Assembly (NCBI RefSeq): GCF_040954645.1
Contig: NC_092803.1
Span: 84,430,417-84,494,416 of the forward strand
Direction: 5' to 3'
Length of the DNA stretch: 64,000 bases
Source of the DNA: Diabrotica undecimpunctata
Taxonomy: Eukaryota; Arthropoda; Insecta; Coleoptera; Chrysomelidae
Shown: one piece after another, positions 43,100-54,027 of the stretch
How positions within the stretch are numbered: position 1 is the stretch's first letter
How the letters are laid out: every line of letters starts with the position of its first letter
Made by a program: the position numbers and the translations under genes
Notes under the pieces: model-generated
Seen by the model: only the letters and a program-made list of their open reading frames with translations
Databases searched by the model: none
What the model was told of the DNA's origin: nothing

Positions 43100-43400
43100 A
43101 ATAAGTATTATCGTTTATTTATTAAACAAACTATTGTAGAAAATACAATTAATTTTCTACAACAACGATACAACGATAAATTTGGTTGCATCATACACTA
43201 TTTGTTTAATTTTACAATAGTCTCCACGCTGAAACTCGATAGGATTGTAATCATCTTGATAATTATTGTTAAAGAAATCACTAATCTTCTGCTTAAAAAC
43301 TTCGATTATATCATTCCACTTGAAGGTGTTTAACCTAATTCTAAAAGATTTGGAGTGCTAGTACAAAATAATGGCTGGTGAGAAATGCTGAGCTGGAGAA
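43100..43400 (-). pseudogene. unidentified coding remnant in the Polinton region
   Basis: A - strand frame of about 70 codons without a stop reads SKSFRIRLNTFKWNDIIEVF, KQKISDFFNN and YNPIEFQRGDYCKIKQI. It has normal amino-acid composition and lies directly downstream of the integrase on the same strand, so it is probably another Polinton gene. I cannot name it. Confidence 0.35.
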
Positions 43401-43599
43401 AGACCAACTTTGATTATGTAGTTGCTAAGTGGAGAAAAAGCTTCTAATAAGTCTTAATTTTTAGTTGCTTCTTCTAATCTTGCCAACACTCTGTCTAATT
43501 AGGAATTATAGTCAATATTGTTTGATGATGAATCAGCGACTACCACATCATTTAATAATGAACTATAACCACTATCTTGAGAACTCGTATTGATGAACT

Positions 43600-44060
43600 T
43601 ACATTAATAACTGAAAGTGAGGTTTTTTGCAATTTATGCTTTTTAGTCTACCACTCCCCGCTCTGAGCATTACTTTTTCAACTAAATAAATGCTAGGATT
43701 AGCTGCTTTTTTGCAATTCTTCTACGTAGAATGCTCCTCTGGTAGGCGCTTTAGTTATATCTTTAATCAAGTATGTTGTGGGATGTAACTTTTAATTTTC
43801 GTGGGCCGGTAATTTTCAAGTGAGTAATATTTTCGTAAAGTTTCTTTTTTGTTAGATTTATTAACGTCAACAGGTATAAGTCGAATTTTGCTGTGTTTCG
43901 TGTTGTTGTACTCTTTTGTAATTTGAAGCAATATATCGTTTCTTTGTAAGTACCAATAGGACTGAAATATCTATTTCAGTTTCATTGAAGTTTCTCCTTC
44001 AATGTACAAATAACTCGTTCAGAAATGGCTGCTTTTTTAATGCTAAAAATTTATAGTGAA
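43600..44060 (-). pseudogene. Polinton integrase, distal core and C-terminus
   Basis: Frameshifted - strand coding from 44060 includes LKKAAISERV followed by LKEKL (the catalytic-glutamate region of the rve fold, K-A-x-x-E-R), IGTYK, and EYNNTKHSKI. Further down come YLIKDITKAPTRGAFYVEEL and YLVEKVMLR, which lead into the chromodomain-like end. This matches Polinton/Maverick (F54H12.3-type) integrases. The upstream half is at 50866-51205; a BEL/Pao element with TSD GTGAA separates them, and the reading frame resumes correctly across one copy of the TSD. Confidence 0.65.
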
Positions 44061-44340
44061 TGTAAGGGGTGTAAGTTAAATCTTATTAGAATTTTACGTA
44101 GAATAATACAAAAACAAATCACTAAAACTAAACTGTATTGAAGAAATAAAAAAAGGCACATGTAAAATATTTCGTAAGTATAAATTTAAAACTAGTGTCC
44201 TTATTGTAAAGATGTTGTGATGAGACTGTAATCTCAATCTGTCCGCAACTACCTGTAGCCCCTCTCTCGGGGTGTAAGCTAGAGGTCGGGTAAAATTTAA
44301 CTAAAAGTATATTGTACAGGGTTGCTCGAAAGTTTTAACA
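44061..44340 (-). repeat. BEL/Pao copy 1 3' LTR
   Basis: 280 bp; on the - strand TGTTAAAACTTTCGAGCAAC ... TTACACCCCTTACA, with TG/CA ends. Nearly identical to 50582-50860. Confidence 0.85.
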
Positions 44341-44434
44341 TTTAAGCCGCGTCCCTTGAACGCCTGCAGGGGTTCAACAAGTAATCGAGTTGAATTAAAA
44401 GTTTGTTTCACCGTTTGTTTCACTAAAGCTTAAG

Positions 44435-45451
44435 TCACTGATTTGTGGGTAAGACGCACACCTTTGTCACTGGTCGCTTGAAACAACCTCCATTATTTTT
44501 AATTGTCACTGCACGAACTATTCCGTCACTACCCGCATGTAATTGAGTCACTCTACCCAGGCACCATCTTAAGGGTTCAGTCCCATCTTCCTTCACCGTC
44601 ACTAGACTTCCAATTCTAAGAAGACTGTTCAAATGTTTTTTCCACTTAACTCGCTGCTGGAGGGATGAAATGTATTCCTTGGACCACCTAGTCCAATAAC
44701 CTTGGATCATTTTTTGAAGCCTTTGGAATCTGCTAAAGCTGTTTTCCTTGACATCTAAGAAATTCCGTTCAGGTATTGCGGTCAATGTGGATTCAATTAA
44801 AAAGTGTGCAGGAGTAAGAAGAAGTAAGTCGGAAAGGTCGTTAGACATTGGTGAGAGTGGTCGTGAGTTTAGGCAAGCTTCAATTTGACATAAAACAGTG
44901 GAAAATTCTTCATATGAAAGAATTGTATTGCCAATGACACGCTTTAGGTGAAATTTGACAGATTTTACTCCCGCCTCCCAAACTCCTCCAAAGTGAGGTG
45001 ATCGTGGCGGAATAAACTGCCAATTGATACCTTCGGTAGTTAAATTGTCCCTAATAATTGAACTAGAGGTGTCAAAAAATTTGACAAGCTCATTTTTTGC
45101 GCCAACGAAGGTACTACCATTGTCCGAAAGGATGGAAGCGCATTTTCCGCGTCGAGAAATAAAGCGTTTTAACGTTGCTAGAAAACTTCCCGTGGTCAAG
45201 CTGCTCACGACTTCTAAATGTATGGCCTTAGTTGCTAAACAGATAAATAGAGCTATGTAACCCTTGATAGTTTTATAATTTCGGGTGTATCGATCCTCTA
45301 GCAAAAAAGGTCCTGCATAGTCAAGTCCACCGTTGTAGAATGGCCTAGAGGGAACAAGACGTGACGAGGGTAAATTACCCATAAGATAGGTTTCTAATTT
45401 AGGAGCCACCCTACAACAGATAATACAATCGCGAACGATTTTGCGAACCAC
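44435..45451 (-). pseudogene. BEL/Pao copy 1 integrase
   Basis: A 338-codon frame begins at VRKIVRDCIICCRVAPK (the C-C of the zinc-binding H-H-C-C). It continues with PFYNGGLDYAGPF (first catalytic D), TKAIHLEVVSSLTT, SILSDNGSTFVGA (second D) and HFGGVWEAGVKSVKFHLKR (E). The C-terminal domain follows (FSRFQRLQKMIQGYWTRW..., LRWCLGRVTQLHAGSDGI, CVLPTNQ). Upstream the frame is continuous in sequence with RT-RNase H except for a one-base shift near 45556. All three catalytic residues are present. Confidence 0.85.
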
Positions 45452-45533
45452 TTGATGTCCATTAATGGACCAAAATTTTTCACGAATGGAAGCTAATAGT
45501 AATTGAGGACCGCAATGATTTAAGGTAAGATGC

Positions 45534-47393
45534 TCATTTCGTACAAGAATAGTAGTAAGTGGTGTTTAGAATCAACGACAATGGGATGTTTTTATCGTAA
45601 TAAAAATCAGAATTATGCAGTCTTCCACCAACGCGGAGTATGTTATCCTTATCGATAAACGGATTAAGGGTAAGTAGTTTACTTTTAGAGTCAACGTTAC
45701 CATGTCTCTTAAGGTGTGTCAAGTCGTCATAAAATGTTTCATTTTGTACTAGTCGAATTATATATTTTAAAGCATTATCTATTTCATCACAAGAAAAATT
45801 GTCGAAGTTCCTTCGTTTAGGAGAAAATTTACAATTATTTATAAAGCGTAATACATAAGCGATAATGCGCTGTAGTTTTACAAATGAGGATATTTTAGTG
45901 ATGATGTCTAATTTCATGTGAACTCTTGCAATAAGGGATGATGCTGGTCGAAGCTCAGGGAGTTCAGAAGGTTCGAATGTTTTATTAGGCCAATGAGTTT
46001 TTGGTTTAGCTAGCCATGATCGGCCATGAAACCACATTTCAGAAGTGATAAGTGATGTAGGAGAAATTCCCCTTGATAGTAGATCTGCGGGATTCTCAAG
46101 TGTATTCACGTAACGCCATATGTGAGATTCGGTCAAAGTTTGAATTTGAGAAATTCTATTTGCCACAAACGTCTTTAACAAACTCGGAGAAGTCTTTATC
46201 CATCCTAGAACAATAGTGGAGTCGCACCAGTAAGTGATTTTTTCGAAATCTAATTGCATGTGTTGTTTTACCTTGTCTATCAACTCAACTAGCAAGTAAG
46301 CTCCACAAAGTTCTAGGCGCGGTACCGTGAGGATGTGTTTTAAAGGAGCTACTCTGGTTTTGGAGCAAAGAAGATGACAACGAAAATTTTCGAAGTTTTC
46401 AGATGAACGAATATAAATGCAAGCACCATATGCAGCGGTGGATGCATCTGAAAAACCGTGTAGTTGAATTGACCTGTAGTTTCTACAAATTACATGCCTA
46501 GGAATTTGTAACTGATTAAGTTTAACCAGTTGAGTCTGATATGTAACCCATTTCGTAAAGATATCCATGGGAACTACTTCGTCCCAGGAAATTTTTAATT
46601 TCCACAAATCTTGGAGAATAATTTTAGCTGTTATAGTTACAGCCGAAAGCAAACCTAGTGGATCAAATATTTTTGATATAGTGGAAAGAATAAGTCTCTT
46701 TGTAACTTTACACTTGTGCTCTATAGGTTGAACATTGAAATGAAAAGTGTCAGATTTTGGACTCCACAATAAGCCCAAAGTTTTGATAGTATCGTCAGCT
46801 CCAATTTCCAAGGAAACATTATTTTGATTGTCAAAGTTTAAAATAGGAGCGTTTGACTTCCATTTCTTCAATTGGAAAACATGACGAGATAATAATTCGG
46901 AAGTAAGTGATTGAATGCGTTTGATATCTTCTATTGTAGAACCACCTGTGTGAAGATCGTCGACATAAAAGTCCCGTAAAATTATAGAAGATATGTCAGG
47001 AAAATCGGTTGCATACATATGTGCCACTTCTTGAAGACATCTCGTGGCAAGAAAACTAGCAGAAGCAATACCGTAAGTTACGGTGTTTAAAGTATAAGTT
47101 TCGAGAGAGTTTGTATGATCAGATCGCCATATGATCTTTTGTAAGGACCGTTCTTCCTCCTTTATCAGTATTTGTCGATACATCTTTTCTATATCGGCTG
47201 TTAGTACAAAACTATGTTTACGAAAACGTGAGATGATAGTGAAAAGATCATCTTGTAAATTAGGTCCAACCATAAGAATGTCGTTCAGAGAAACACCTGA
47301 ATCTGTATTGGCAGAACCGTCAAAAACAACACGAATTTTATTGCCTTTATAGACACAATGATGAGGAAGAAAGAACTCAGATCCTATGGTTTA
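45534..47393 (-). pseudogene. BEL/Pao copy 1 reverse transcriptase and RNase H
   Basis: After a TAA at 47391-47393 the same frame continues with KIRVVFDGSANTDSGVSLND, LTADIEKMYRQILIKEEERS, ATRCLQEVAH and the catalytic box LRDFYVDDLHTGG. The RNase H part has LHGFSDASTAAYGACIYI, APLKHILTVPRLELCGAYL, YWCDSTIVLGWI and ENPADLLSRGI. It ends in the integrase zinc region, where a single-base shift near 45556 gives a premature stop at 45534. The RT catalytic aspartates are intact. Confidence 0.85.
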
Positions 47394-48480
47394 AAAGGGT
47401 GAAACGGACATATGGTTTAAGGATAAATATTCATCGATAAATCTAGTGTAATCATCTTTTAATTCAAAATTCGTATTAAGCTTCTTTTCGAGAGAATAAA
47501 ATCTTTTTGTTGCTGTAGTCTTAGAGTCGCCTAGATTGTTGAAGGAAGATTTCAAGGACAGTGATACTACAAACCTACCAGAAGAATTAAGAGAGGTCGT
47601 TTTTAAGAAGTGATCTTCACAAGAAAGTTCTTCGTTGGACAAAAATTTTTGAAGTTGATCTTCAATGCTTAAATTGTTTATGGTCGACAAATGGCATGTA
47701 GTTCTGGCTGCAAGGGTATTGTTTGGAAATAATGGACCTGAGATAATCCATCCGAGTTTGGTTTTTTGAAGAGTCGGTTGTCCAGGTGATAATTTAATCT
47801 GACCAATACAAATTAAATTCCAGAAGATATCTGCACCGATAAGAAGATCAATAGGAGATGAAATATTGAAGTCTGGATCGGCCAGAGTAATATTAGAAGG
47901 GATATTAAGTGTTTTCTTATCGAATGTGACAGAAGGTAAATATTCTGCAATTTCCGGAAGTACTAAGCAAGAAATTACTTGAAAAAAGTTTAAAGTTTTG
48001 GATTTAAATTTTACTGATGTTCTATAGCTTACAATAGAATTTGTTTGGTTTATACCAGAAATAGAAAAATGTGTTTTGGTTGTAGGCAACCTTAGAAGAT
48101 TTAATAGGCGCTGGGAAATGAAATTACTTTCCGAGCCGTTATCTAGAAGCGCACGAGCCTCGTATTCGTTACCTGAGATGTCAAAGACTTTTATTTTTAC
48201 AGTTGACAGGAAAGTAGTATAGTTGTGCTCAAACGAAATGTTACGTGCTGTCAGTGCATTAGAGCCTTCTGATGTACCTGGACTTGAGCAAGGTAAACTG
48301 CTGCTGGTTTGATTACTGGTTTCAATAAGCTTTTGTGAGTTACCTTGAAAGTGTAAAAGTGTGTGGTGTATTTTCCCACATTTACGACACCCGGAAGATT
48401 TGCAGTCCTTTGTGAAATGACCACTACGCAGACAATTTATGCAAAGTCGTAAGCGTTTTGCTTCATTATGTCTTAATGAC
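47391..48480 (-). pseudogene. BEL/Pao copy 1 zinc knuckles and protease
   Basis: The frame is open from about 48480. It has a zinc-knuckle region (LRLCINCLRSGHFTKDCKSS, GCRKCGKIHHTLLH), a linker, then the aspartic protease with EARALLDNGSESNFIS. The usual D-S/T-G is D-N-G, so the protease may be altered. It continues through LIGADIFWNLI and KTKLGWIISGPL, the standard end of BEL/Pao protease, into the DUF1759-type/RT linker. It stops at TAA 47391-47393 in front of RT. The upstream border is the 105-bp pol copy inserted in gag. Confidence 0.75.
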
Positions 48481-48493
48481 GTTTCTAATTTGA

Positions 48494-48597
48494 AGCAATA
48501 CCGTAAGTTACGGTGTTTAAAGTATAAGTTTCGAGAGAGTTTGTATGATCAGATCGCCATATGATCTTTTGTAAGGACCGTTCTTCCTCCTTTATCA
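48494..48597 (-). repeat. copy of RT segment 47064-47167 inserted in gag, 13-bp flanking duplication
   Basis: 48492-48599 is identical by eye to 47062-47169 (same element, RT region). It is flanked by GTTTCTAATTTGA at 48481-48493 and 48598-48610. Removing insert and one duplicate restores the gag order. So a fragment of the element's own pol was pasted into gag with a target duplication. Confidence 0.85.
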
Positions 48598-49679
48598 GTT
48601 TCTAATTTGAGAAATTCAGGACAAGTGTAAATTAGATGTTTTTGTTTGCATAAAGAACAGTTAGAAAAATTATTAGTTGACAAGAAATTTTTGAACTTGG
48701 GATTGCCTGTAGATGGGAATTTGGGGCGAGATTTTTCGTCTTGATAATTAATAGATTCTAAGACTCTACATTTGCCTTTTAGAAATTCAGTTAAGTTACT
48801 CAAAGTGGGCAATGTGATCTTGTCGTCTTTAATTGACAGTTCCCATTCTTTGTGTGTAGTCCCATTGTCTAGTTTTGTGGTGATTAGATATATGATAAGG
48901 GCATCCCAAGATGTTGTGTCTAAGTCTAAGGACTCAAGAGACCGTAAATGTCTTTGGAAACCATCAAGTAAAGTGCGTAAATCATGATGTGAATTTTTTG
49001 AAACATTTGGTAAGTTAAATAATTTTTTAATATGATTATTAACAAGAAGAGATTTGTTTTCGAATTTGTCTTTTAGTTAATCCCATGCAGTTTCATATGT
49101 TGCTTCAGAAATGTCCAGGTTACGTATTGTTTCTGCGGCAATACCTTGTAAGGATAATCTTAGATAATGGAATTTCTGAATGTTGGAAAGTTCCGTGTTG
49201 GTATGTATGATAGAATTAAATGTATCTCTAAAGAACAACCAATTATCATAATCACCCTCAAAGGAGGGCAAGTTGATAGCGGGTAACCTAATGTTAATAG
49301 ACCTTTGTGAACTGTTTTCGGACGAAATTGTCGAATTTGAAGCTTGAGCAGCTTGATCACGGGGTTTTGAAAGATTGGTGTCAATAAAGTCTCGCACAGC
49401 GCTAGTAATATAAAAAAACGATGGTTCGAAAGACGACCTTTCTATACCATGGATAGTATCTGCGTTGGCAGTATAGTCCTCATCAGAGGCCTCAATAAGT
49501 GATTGAGCGTTTTCAAAATCATTAAAAAGTTTCTCAATTCTATCAAGTCTAAGTTGCAAATCTCTAAAGTTAATTTGTTCTAAAGGTTTGTTTTTGATAG
49601 AATTAAAATACGTACTAAAACGAGTTACAGAACCTTTGATTGAGGAGCGTTTAATTTTTGCTGTAGCGATGTCAGCCAT
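48549..49679 (-). pseudogene. BEL/Pao copy 1 gag
   Basis: ATG at 49679 starts MADIATAKIKRSSIKGSVTR, a normal BEL/Pao gag beginning. LPAINLPSFEGDYDNWLFFR and FHYLRLSLQGIAAETIRNL follow, then an in-frame TAA at 49077-49079. The same frame then continues for 170 codons (FNLPNVSKNSHHDLRTLLDG, LEFLK-type DUF1759/DUF1758 features, CSLCKQKHLIYTCPEF) until the inserted pol copy. One nonsense codon and one insertion break an otherwise complete gag. Confidence 0.8.
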
Positions 49680-50226
49680 ATTGACAATATAATTTTATAT
49701 GATAAATTCACAAAAATAAAAATGTATATATAAAAATGTATATATAAAAATGTATGTATACGCAAAAAAATTGAAAGCAAATTATGTAATGTTATATGTA
49801 TAAAAGTTTTGCGAGTGAATAAAAAACGTTAAAGATAATATTTCAACTTTGTAATAATTTATAAATGAAAACGAATAAATTGAAATAAATTTAAGGACGC
49901 TACTATGTATTCGTGTATTAATGTATAAATGAAAATATTGAAATATCTAAATGTGTTATAACAGTAAAATACGTGATTTTAAAAATAAATATTTTCCACT
50001 GAATTAAATCAAATACAAAATGTACATTTTACGACCATAAGGATTAAAATGGGTAATAGGAAACTATTTATGCACTAACCTTGACTTTGACGAAAGATTA
50101 TCCCTATCTTCTTCCGATGCTGTGTGAATGGGACGATGCAAATTCGTCGAAAAAAATATAGCTTCCAATGGAATGTACAGCAAAAGTTGATAACTGGTTA
50201 ATTTGGCTCTAACAAAGGACCATTAG
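49680..50226 (-). other. BEL/Pao copy 1 leader with primer-binding site
   Basis: Untranslated leader. TGGTCCTTTGTTAGAGCC (- strand, 50222-50205) follows the LTR end with a 4-base spacer and resembles the TGGTCCTTCGAGCCGG-type PBS found in many BEL/Pao elements. Otherwise AT-rich. Confidence 0.6.
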
Positions 50227-50370
50227 TGTAGGGGGTGTAAGTTAAATCTTATTAGAATTTCACGTAGAGTAATACAAAAACAAATCACTAAAACTAAACT
50301 GTATTGAAGAAATAAAAAAAGGCACATGTAAAATATTTCGTAAGTATAAATTTAAAACTAGCGTCCCTAT
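50227..50370 (-). repeat. BEL/Pao copy 1 partial 5' LTR
   Basis: Matches about the first 145 bp (+ strand coordinates) of the LTR at 44061, then breaks at CCTATTGTTAGATTT, where the duplicated integrase segment begins. Confidence 0.85.
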
Positions 50371-50581
50371 TGTTAGATTTATTAACGTCAACAGGTATAA
50401 GTCGAATTTTGCTGTGTTTCGTGTTGTTGTACTCTTTTGTAATTTGAAGCAATATATCGTTTCTTTGTAAGTACCAATAGGACTGAAATATCTATTTCAG
50501 TTTCATTGAAGTTTCTCCTTCAATGTACAAATAACTCGTTCAGAAATGGCTGCTTTTTTAATGCTAAAAATTTATAGTGAA
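50371..50581 (-). repeat. second copy of Polinton integrase segment 43850-44060
   Basis: Identical by eye to 43850-44060 including the terminal GTGAA, offset 6521 bp, and followed like the original by a complete LTR. Confidence 0.85.
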
Positions 50582-50860
50582 TGTAAGGGGTGTAAGTTAA
50601 ATCTTATTAGAATTTTACGTAGAATAATACAAAAACAAATCACTAAAACTAAACTGTATTGAAGAAATAAAAAAAGGCACATGTAAAATATTTCGTAAGT
50701 ATAAATTTAAAACTAGTGTCCTTATTGTAAAGATGTTGTGATGAGACTGTAATCTCAATCTGTCCGCAACTTCTGTAGCCCCTCTCTCGGGGTGTAAGCT
50801 AGTGGTCGGGTAAAATTTAACTAAAAGTATATTTTACAGGGTTGCTCGAAAGTTTTAACA
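50582..50860 (-). repeat. BEL/Pao copy 1 right-hand complete LTR
   Basis: 279 bp, nearly identical to 44061-44340, followed by the right TSD GTGAA at 50861-50865. It behaves like a solo-LTR allele attached to the element. Confidence 0.85.
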
Positions 50861-50865
50861 GTGAA

Positions 50866-51205
50866 TAATATCATGTTTTTTCATAAGATTTCCGTACCTT
50901 TAACTGTCTGTAAATTTCTCGAACATGGTCGAGTGTGAGCAAGAATATCCGAAAATGTTCGAGTAATTGCCTCCTCTGTTTTCGTCTGTAATGGTCGAGT
51001 CCACACAAATTTAAAAAAATTAATAAATTACAACAAGAGTGAGCTTGTCAAATTTATTTTGTTTGGCATAAGGTCGCATCTCAGCAAGATCCATCCGCCA
51101 TAAATCATCTAATCCTTTAATGATTGTTCGTCGACGAGAATAATTTTTTCGCGCTTGCTTATGTAGCTCGTTAACTAGTTGTATCTTCTCCTTGGTAGAT
51201 GCCAT
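50866..51205 (-). pseudogene. Polinton integrase, N-terminal zinc-less start and proximal core
   Basis: ATG at 51205 opens NELHKQARKNYSRRRTIIKG and LDDLWRMDLAEM, where the second D is the first catalytic aspartate. The strand then drifts (stop near 51020) but continues as FKFVWTRPLQTKTEEAI and LQTVKGTEI. Family members have LQTDKGTEF there, so the second catalytic aspartate is now valine. The coding is cut at 50866 by the BEL/Pao insertion and resumes at 44060. A Polinton/Maverick integrase is the best match. Confidence 0.65.
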
Positions 51206-51560
51206 GTCTAGATTCTAACGCTTCATTTCGTTAAACTAAAGGTCGTAAATATTTGTTAAATACAGCAAATAAATCTTGGATTTCTGTTACTGCTGCAGAC
51301 AAACGTTTATCTAGCTCGAACAAAGTCTTAGACAGTTCTACCATCTAATAAAGATCTCATATCTGATTATTATTCTTATTATGATTTATCGTTTGTTTAA
51401 AATGATCTGGATTCAACTGTAACTCGCGCTGTAATTTATTATATTTTCTTCACTCTACCTAACCTCTTTACCTTCTAACACTTTAATTCGTTGTTCCATG
51501 TTCCATTTTTTTCTATTTTCAGCGGTTTCATCATATTTTGTGTACTTTGGTAAGCAGCAT
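51206..51560. other. Polinton flank, nothing firm recognised
   Basis: Weak - strand coding-like text (QNMMKPLKIEKNGTWN) near 51500. Not assignable. Confidence 0.3.
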
Positions 51561-52233
51561 CTGTAATGTTCTTCTTCATCTCCCGTTTAAATACATCTAG
51601 ATCATTTTTAAAATCATGCATTTGTTTTAATAAATCAGATATTTTCAAACCAACTATTTTGTTATCATCAGATAATTCAATAATTTTTTTAGTAAAAATG
51701 CTTTCAATCTTTCTAATGGTTAAGATTTTTGTTCAAGTTAAACATCTTTTGCATTATATTCTTTGCATATCGAGAGATGTCGAGTTTATCAGAAATCGAT
51801 CAGATGCAGTTTTTGCTATACACGAAACACTTTTGGAAATTAAAAGAAGTATAAAGAAAGGGTGTAATGGAACTGTTTCTCTTGTACTAAATGCTCTGTA
51901 ATGTTCTTCTTCATCTCCTGTTTACAAATATCTAGATCATTTTTAAAATGATGCATTTGTTTTAATAAATCAGATATTTTCAAACCAACTATTTTGTTAT
52001 CATCAGATAATTTAATAATTTTTTTAGTAAAAATGCTTTCAATCTTTCTAATGGATTTTAAGATTTTTGTTCAAGTTAAACATCTTTTGCTTTATATTCT
52101 TTGCATATCGAGAGATGTCGAGTTTATCAGAAATCGATCAGATGCAGTTTTTGCTATACACAAAACACTTTTGGAAATTAAAAGAAGTATAAAGAAAGGG
52201 TGTAATGGAACTGTTTCTCTTGTACTGAATGCT
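51561..52233. repeat. tandem duplication of a 335-338-bp unit
   Basis: 51561-51895 and 51896-52233 match throughout, starting CTGTAATGTTCTTCTTCATC and ending TTGTACT(A/G)AATGCT, with few differences, one a 3-base indel. On the - strand the unit encodes a lysine-rich coiled-coil-like frame (IESIFTKKIIKLSDDNKIVG, LKISDLLKQMHHFKNDL); it may be a duplicated part of a Polinton gene. Confidence 0.85.
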
Positions 52234-53375
52234 GAAGCCAACTTGTTTGATGCATGTGCATATAACCAATGTTCACGCGACATGGAAATAGTTCGAGATC
52301 CAGGCGTAGTTAGCATTATTCGCAGTTTCTTTTGTTGTACACCTGAAGATTCCAAATTTCTCAGTACTGCAGGATAGAACTATCCAAATAATCCACATTT
52401 ATCAGGAGATAGCTTTAGCTTTAGTTAAGTGGAAGAATCTTAAGTCGATAGAGACTACATTTAAGTGGAAGAACCTAATGTTAGAACAACAACAACAGTA
52501 TCTTTAACTGTTGCCATTATGGAACTTACGGTCAAACATATCTTTCCCAATGATGATGTAAAAAATTGAATTAAGGACTCCGATTAAGAATAATTATGCC
52601 GATAACTATACCTTTACGTAAATGGGAGCTCAATTAACTAACTTTACTTACGACAGGATCTCGACGAGAGAAATGGAGTGTAAAAATAACTTCAGCTGTA
52701 AAACGTCTACGCTATGCCATTGTAATGGGGAATATTGGCCTAACGAGAGAATGCAATTTATTTTACAAAAAATTACTACGCTATAGCCCACGACAACTAT
52801 GCCGAATGATTTCCCAGTTATGCGTGTTCCACAACAAAATATCCCATCTTAAATTATGATGGATTAAAAAAATACCTATACCTTGTTTGTTTTTAACTGT
52901 TCCAAGCAGGATGATACATCATTTAGATCTGTAACCGTTGATATTAGGTTGGAAATCGAAGCAGATGAAGATTTTTCGGCAGATACTCGAGCGTACTGTT
53001 TTAAAAATACATTAAAGTGTTGGATATTAAAGTTAAATGAAGTGTTACTAGCAGACAAGCAGCCGTCTTGAGAATAGCGTTCGTAGACATTCAGGGATTT
53101 ACTGTTAATAAATGGTTTGTTCCCAAGGAACTCAGTATCCAAATTGGCTTCAAACGATGTCATTACATATTTATGGCTTTACAAGCATTTGCTACATTAA
53201 TAGTCTAGGTGCCAAGCGACATACTGTATCACTCATACATAACAGGCTACAATTTTCAGGATCGCTTCATAAGACCTCAACCTCCAAATATCTCTTGGGA
53301 TACTTTCTGTATCGGGTGCTTTTTCTCTCCAGCTTATCCAAAAGTGGTCATTTTGAAGTGATGTATCAAATTTAT
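52234..53375. other. unassigned sequence right of the Polinton remnant
   Basis: A 95-codon - strand ORF (53163-52876) and a + strand frame are open but match nothing I recognise. It may be further decayed Polinton sequence. Confidence 0.3.
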
Positions 53376-53960
53376 TAATAACGTATTACTGTTTAATGAA
53401 TACCAAAGTCGACTTCGTGAAATATCCGAAAAAAATCTTGTCAGACAAAAATTTTGGTTCCATAAGGTAGTCCACCAAACTAAACATTCCAAAAAAACAA
53501 CTTCAAAAAAGTTAGTAATAATAAGCTGATTTGTTTTGTATCATTCAAAAATAACATGAAAAATACTATTTTTACATTGTCCGACAAAATATACTTGCAG
53601 ATTTTTCTGTCCGACAGTGAAAATTGGATTTTTCACCAGTCTGTTGAAATTTATTAATAACGTTTTTCTTTTATGATTTTTAGAGTACAACTTAATGAAT
53701 GAATTGTCCGATAAAAAAATATAGGGCCTTTTATGTAAAAATTAGAAAATATACAGTCGAGATTACTTTTTTGTAGAATGTGTGAGCATTTAAATTGTAG
53801 ACATTTATATTGTAGACATATTTATAAATAACAAGCTGATTTTTTTAAAGCTGTTTTATAAAATCTCGTAGTATACAAAATGTAGAATTGACGGACAAGA
53901 ATCTTTTTCCGATTTTTCAGTCGGACACGTTTCGTCGGACCCTTCGCTGAAATTGTGTAT
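53376..53960. repeat. diverged array of TTATTAATAA and GTCCGACA motifs
   Basis: Recurring pairs: TTTATTAATAACGT (53376, 53648), AATAAGCTGATTTGTTT-like (53519, 53829), and TTGTC(C)GACAAA or its complement (53440, 53579, 53611, 53704, 53893, 53924, 53935). Spacing is irregular, about 130-270 bp. Non-coding. Confidence 0.45.
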
Positions 53961-54027
53961 ATAATTTTTTTTAATTGTAAATCTTGCGTATTTATTCATT
54001 AATATCTTTGATATATAAATTTAATAT

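Larger units (their letters stand above)
44061..50860 (-). mobile_element. BEL/Pao retrotransposon (copy 1) inserted in Polinton integrase, TSD GTGAA
   Basis: The outer LTRs 44061-44340 and 50582-50860 are flanked by GTGAA (44056-44060, 50861-50865). Gag, protease, RT-RNase H and integrase follow in - strand order. The internal region ends at a partial 5' LTR (50227-50370) that is joined abruptly to a second copy of 43850-44060 and then a complete LTR. So the right side is 'partial LTR + integrase segment + full LTR'. Lesions in coding: two stops, one frameshift and one 105-bp insertion; otherwise well preserved. Confidence 0.85.
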
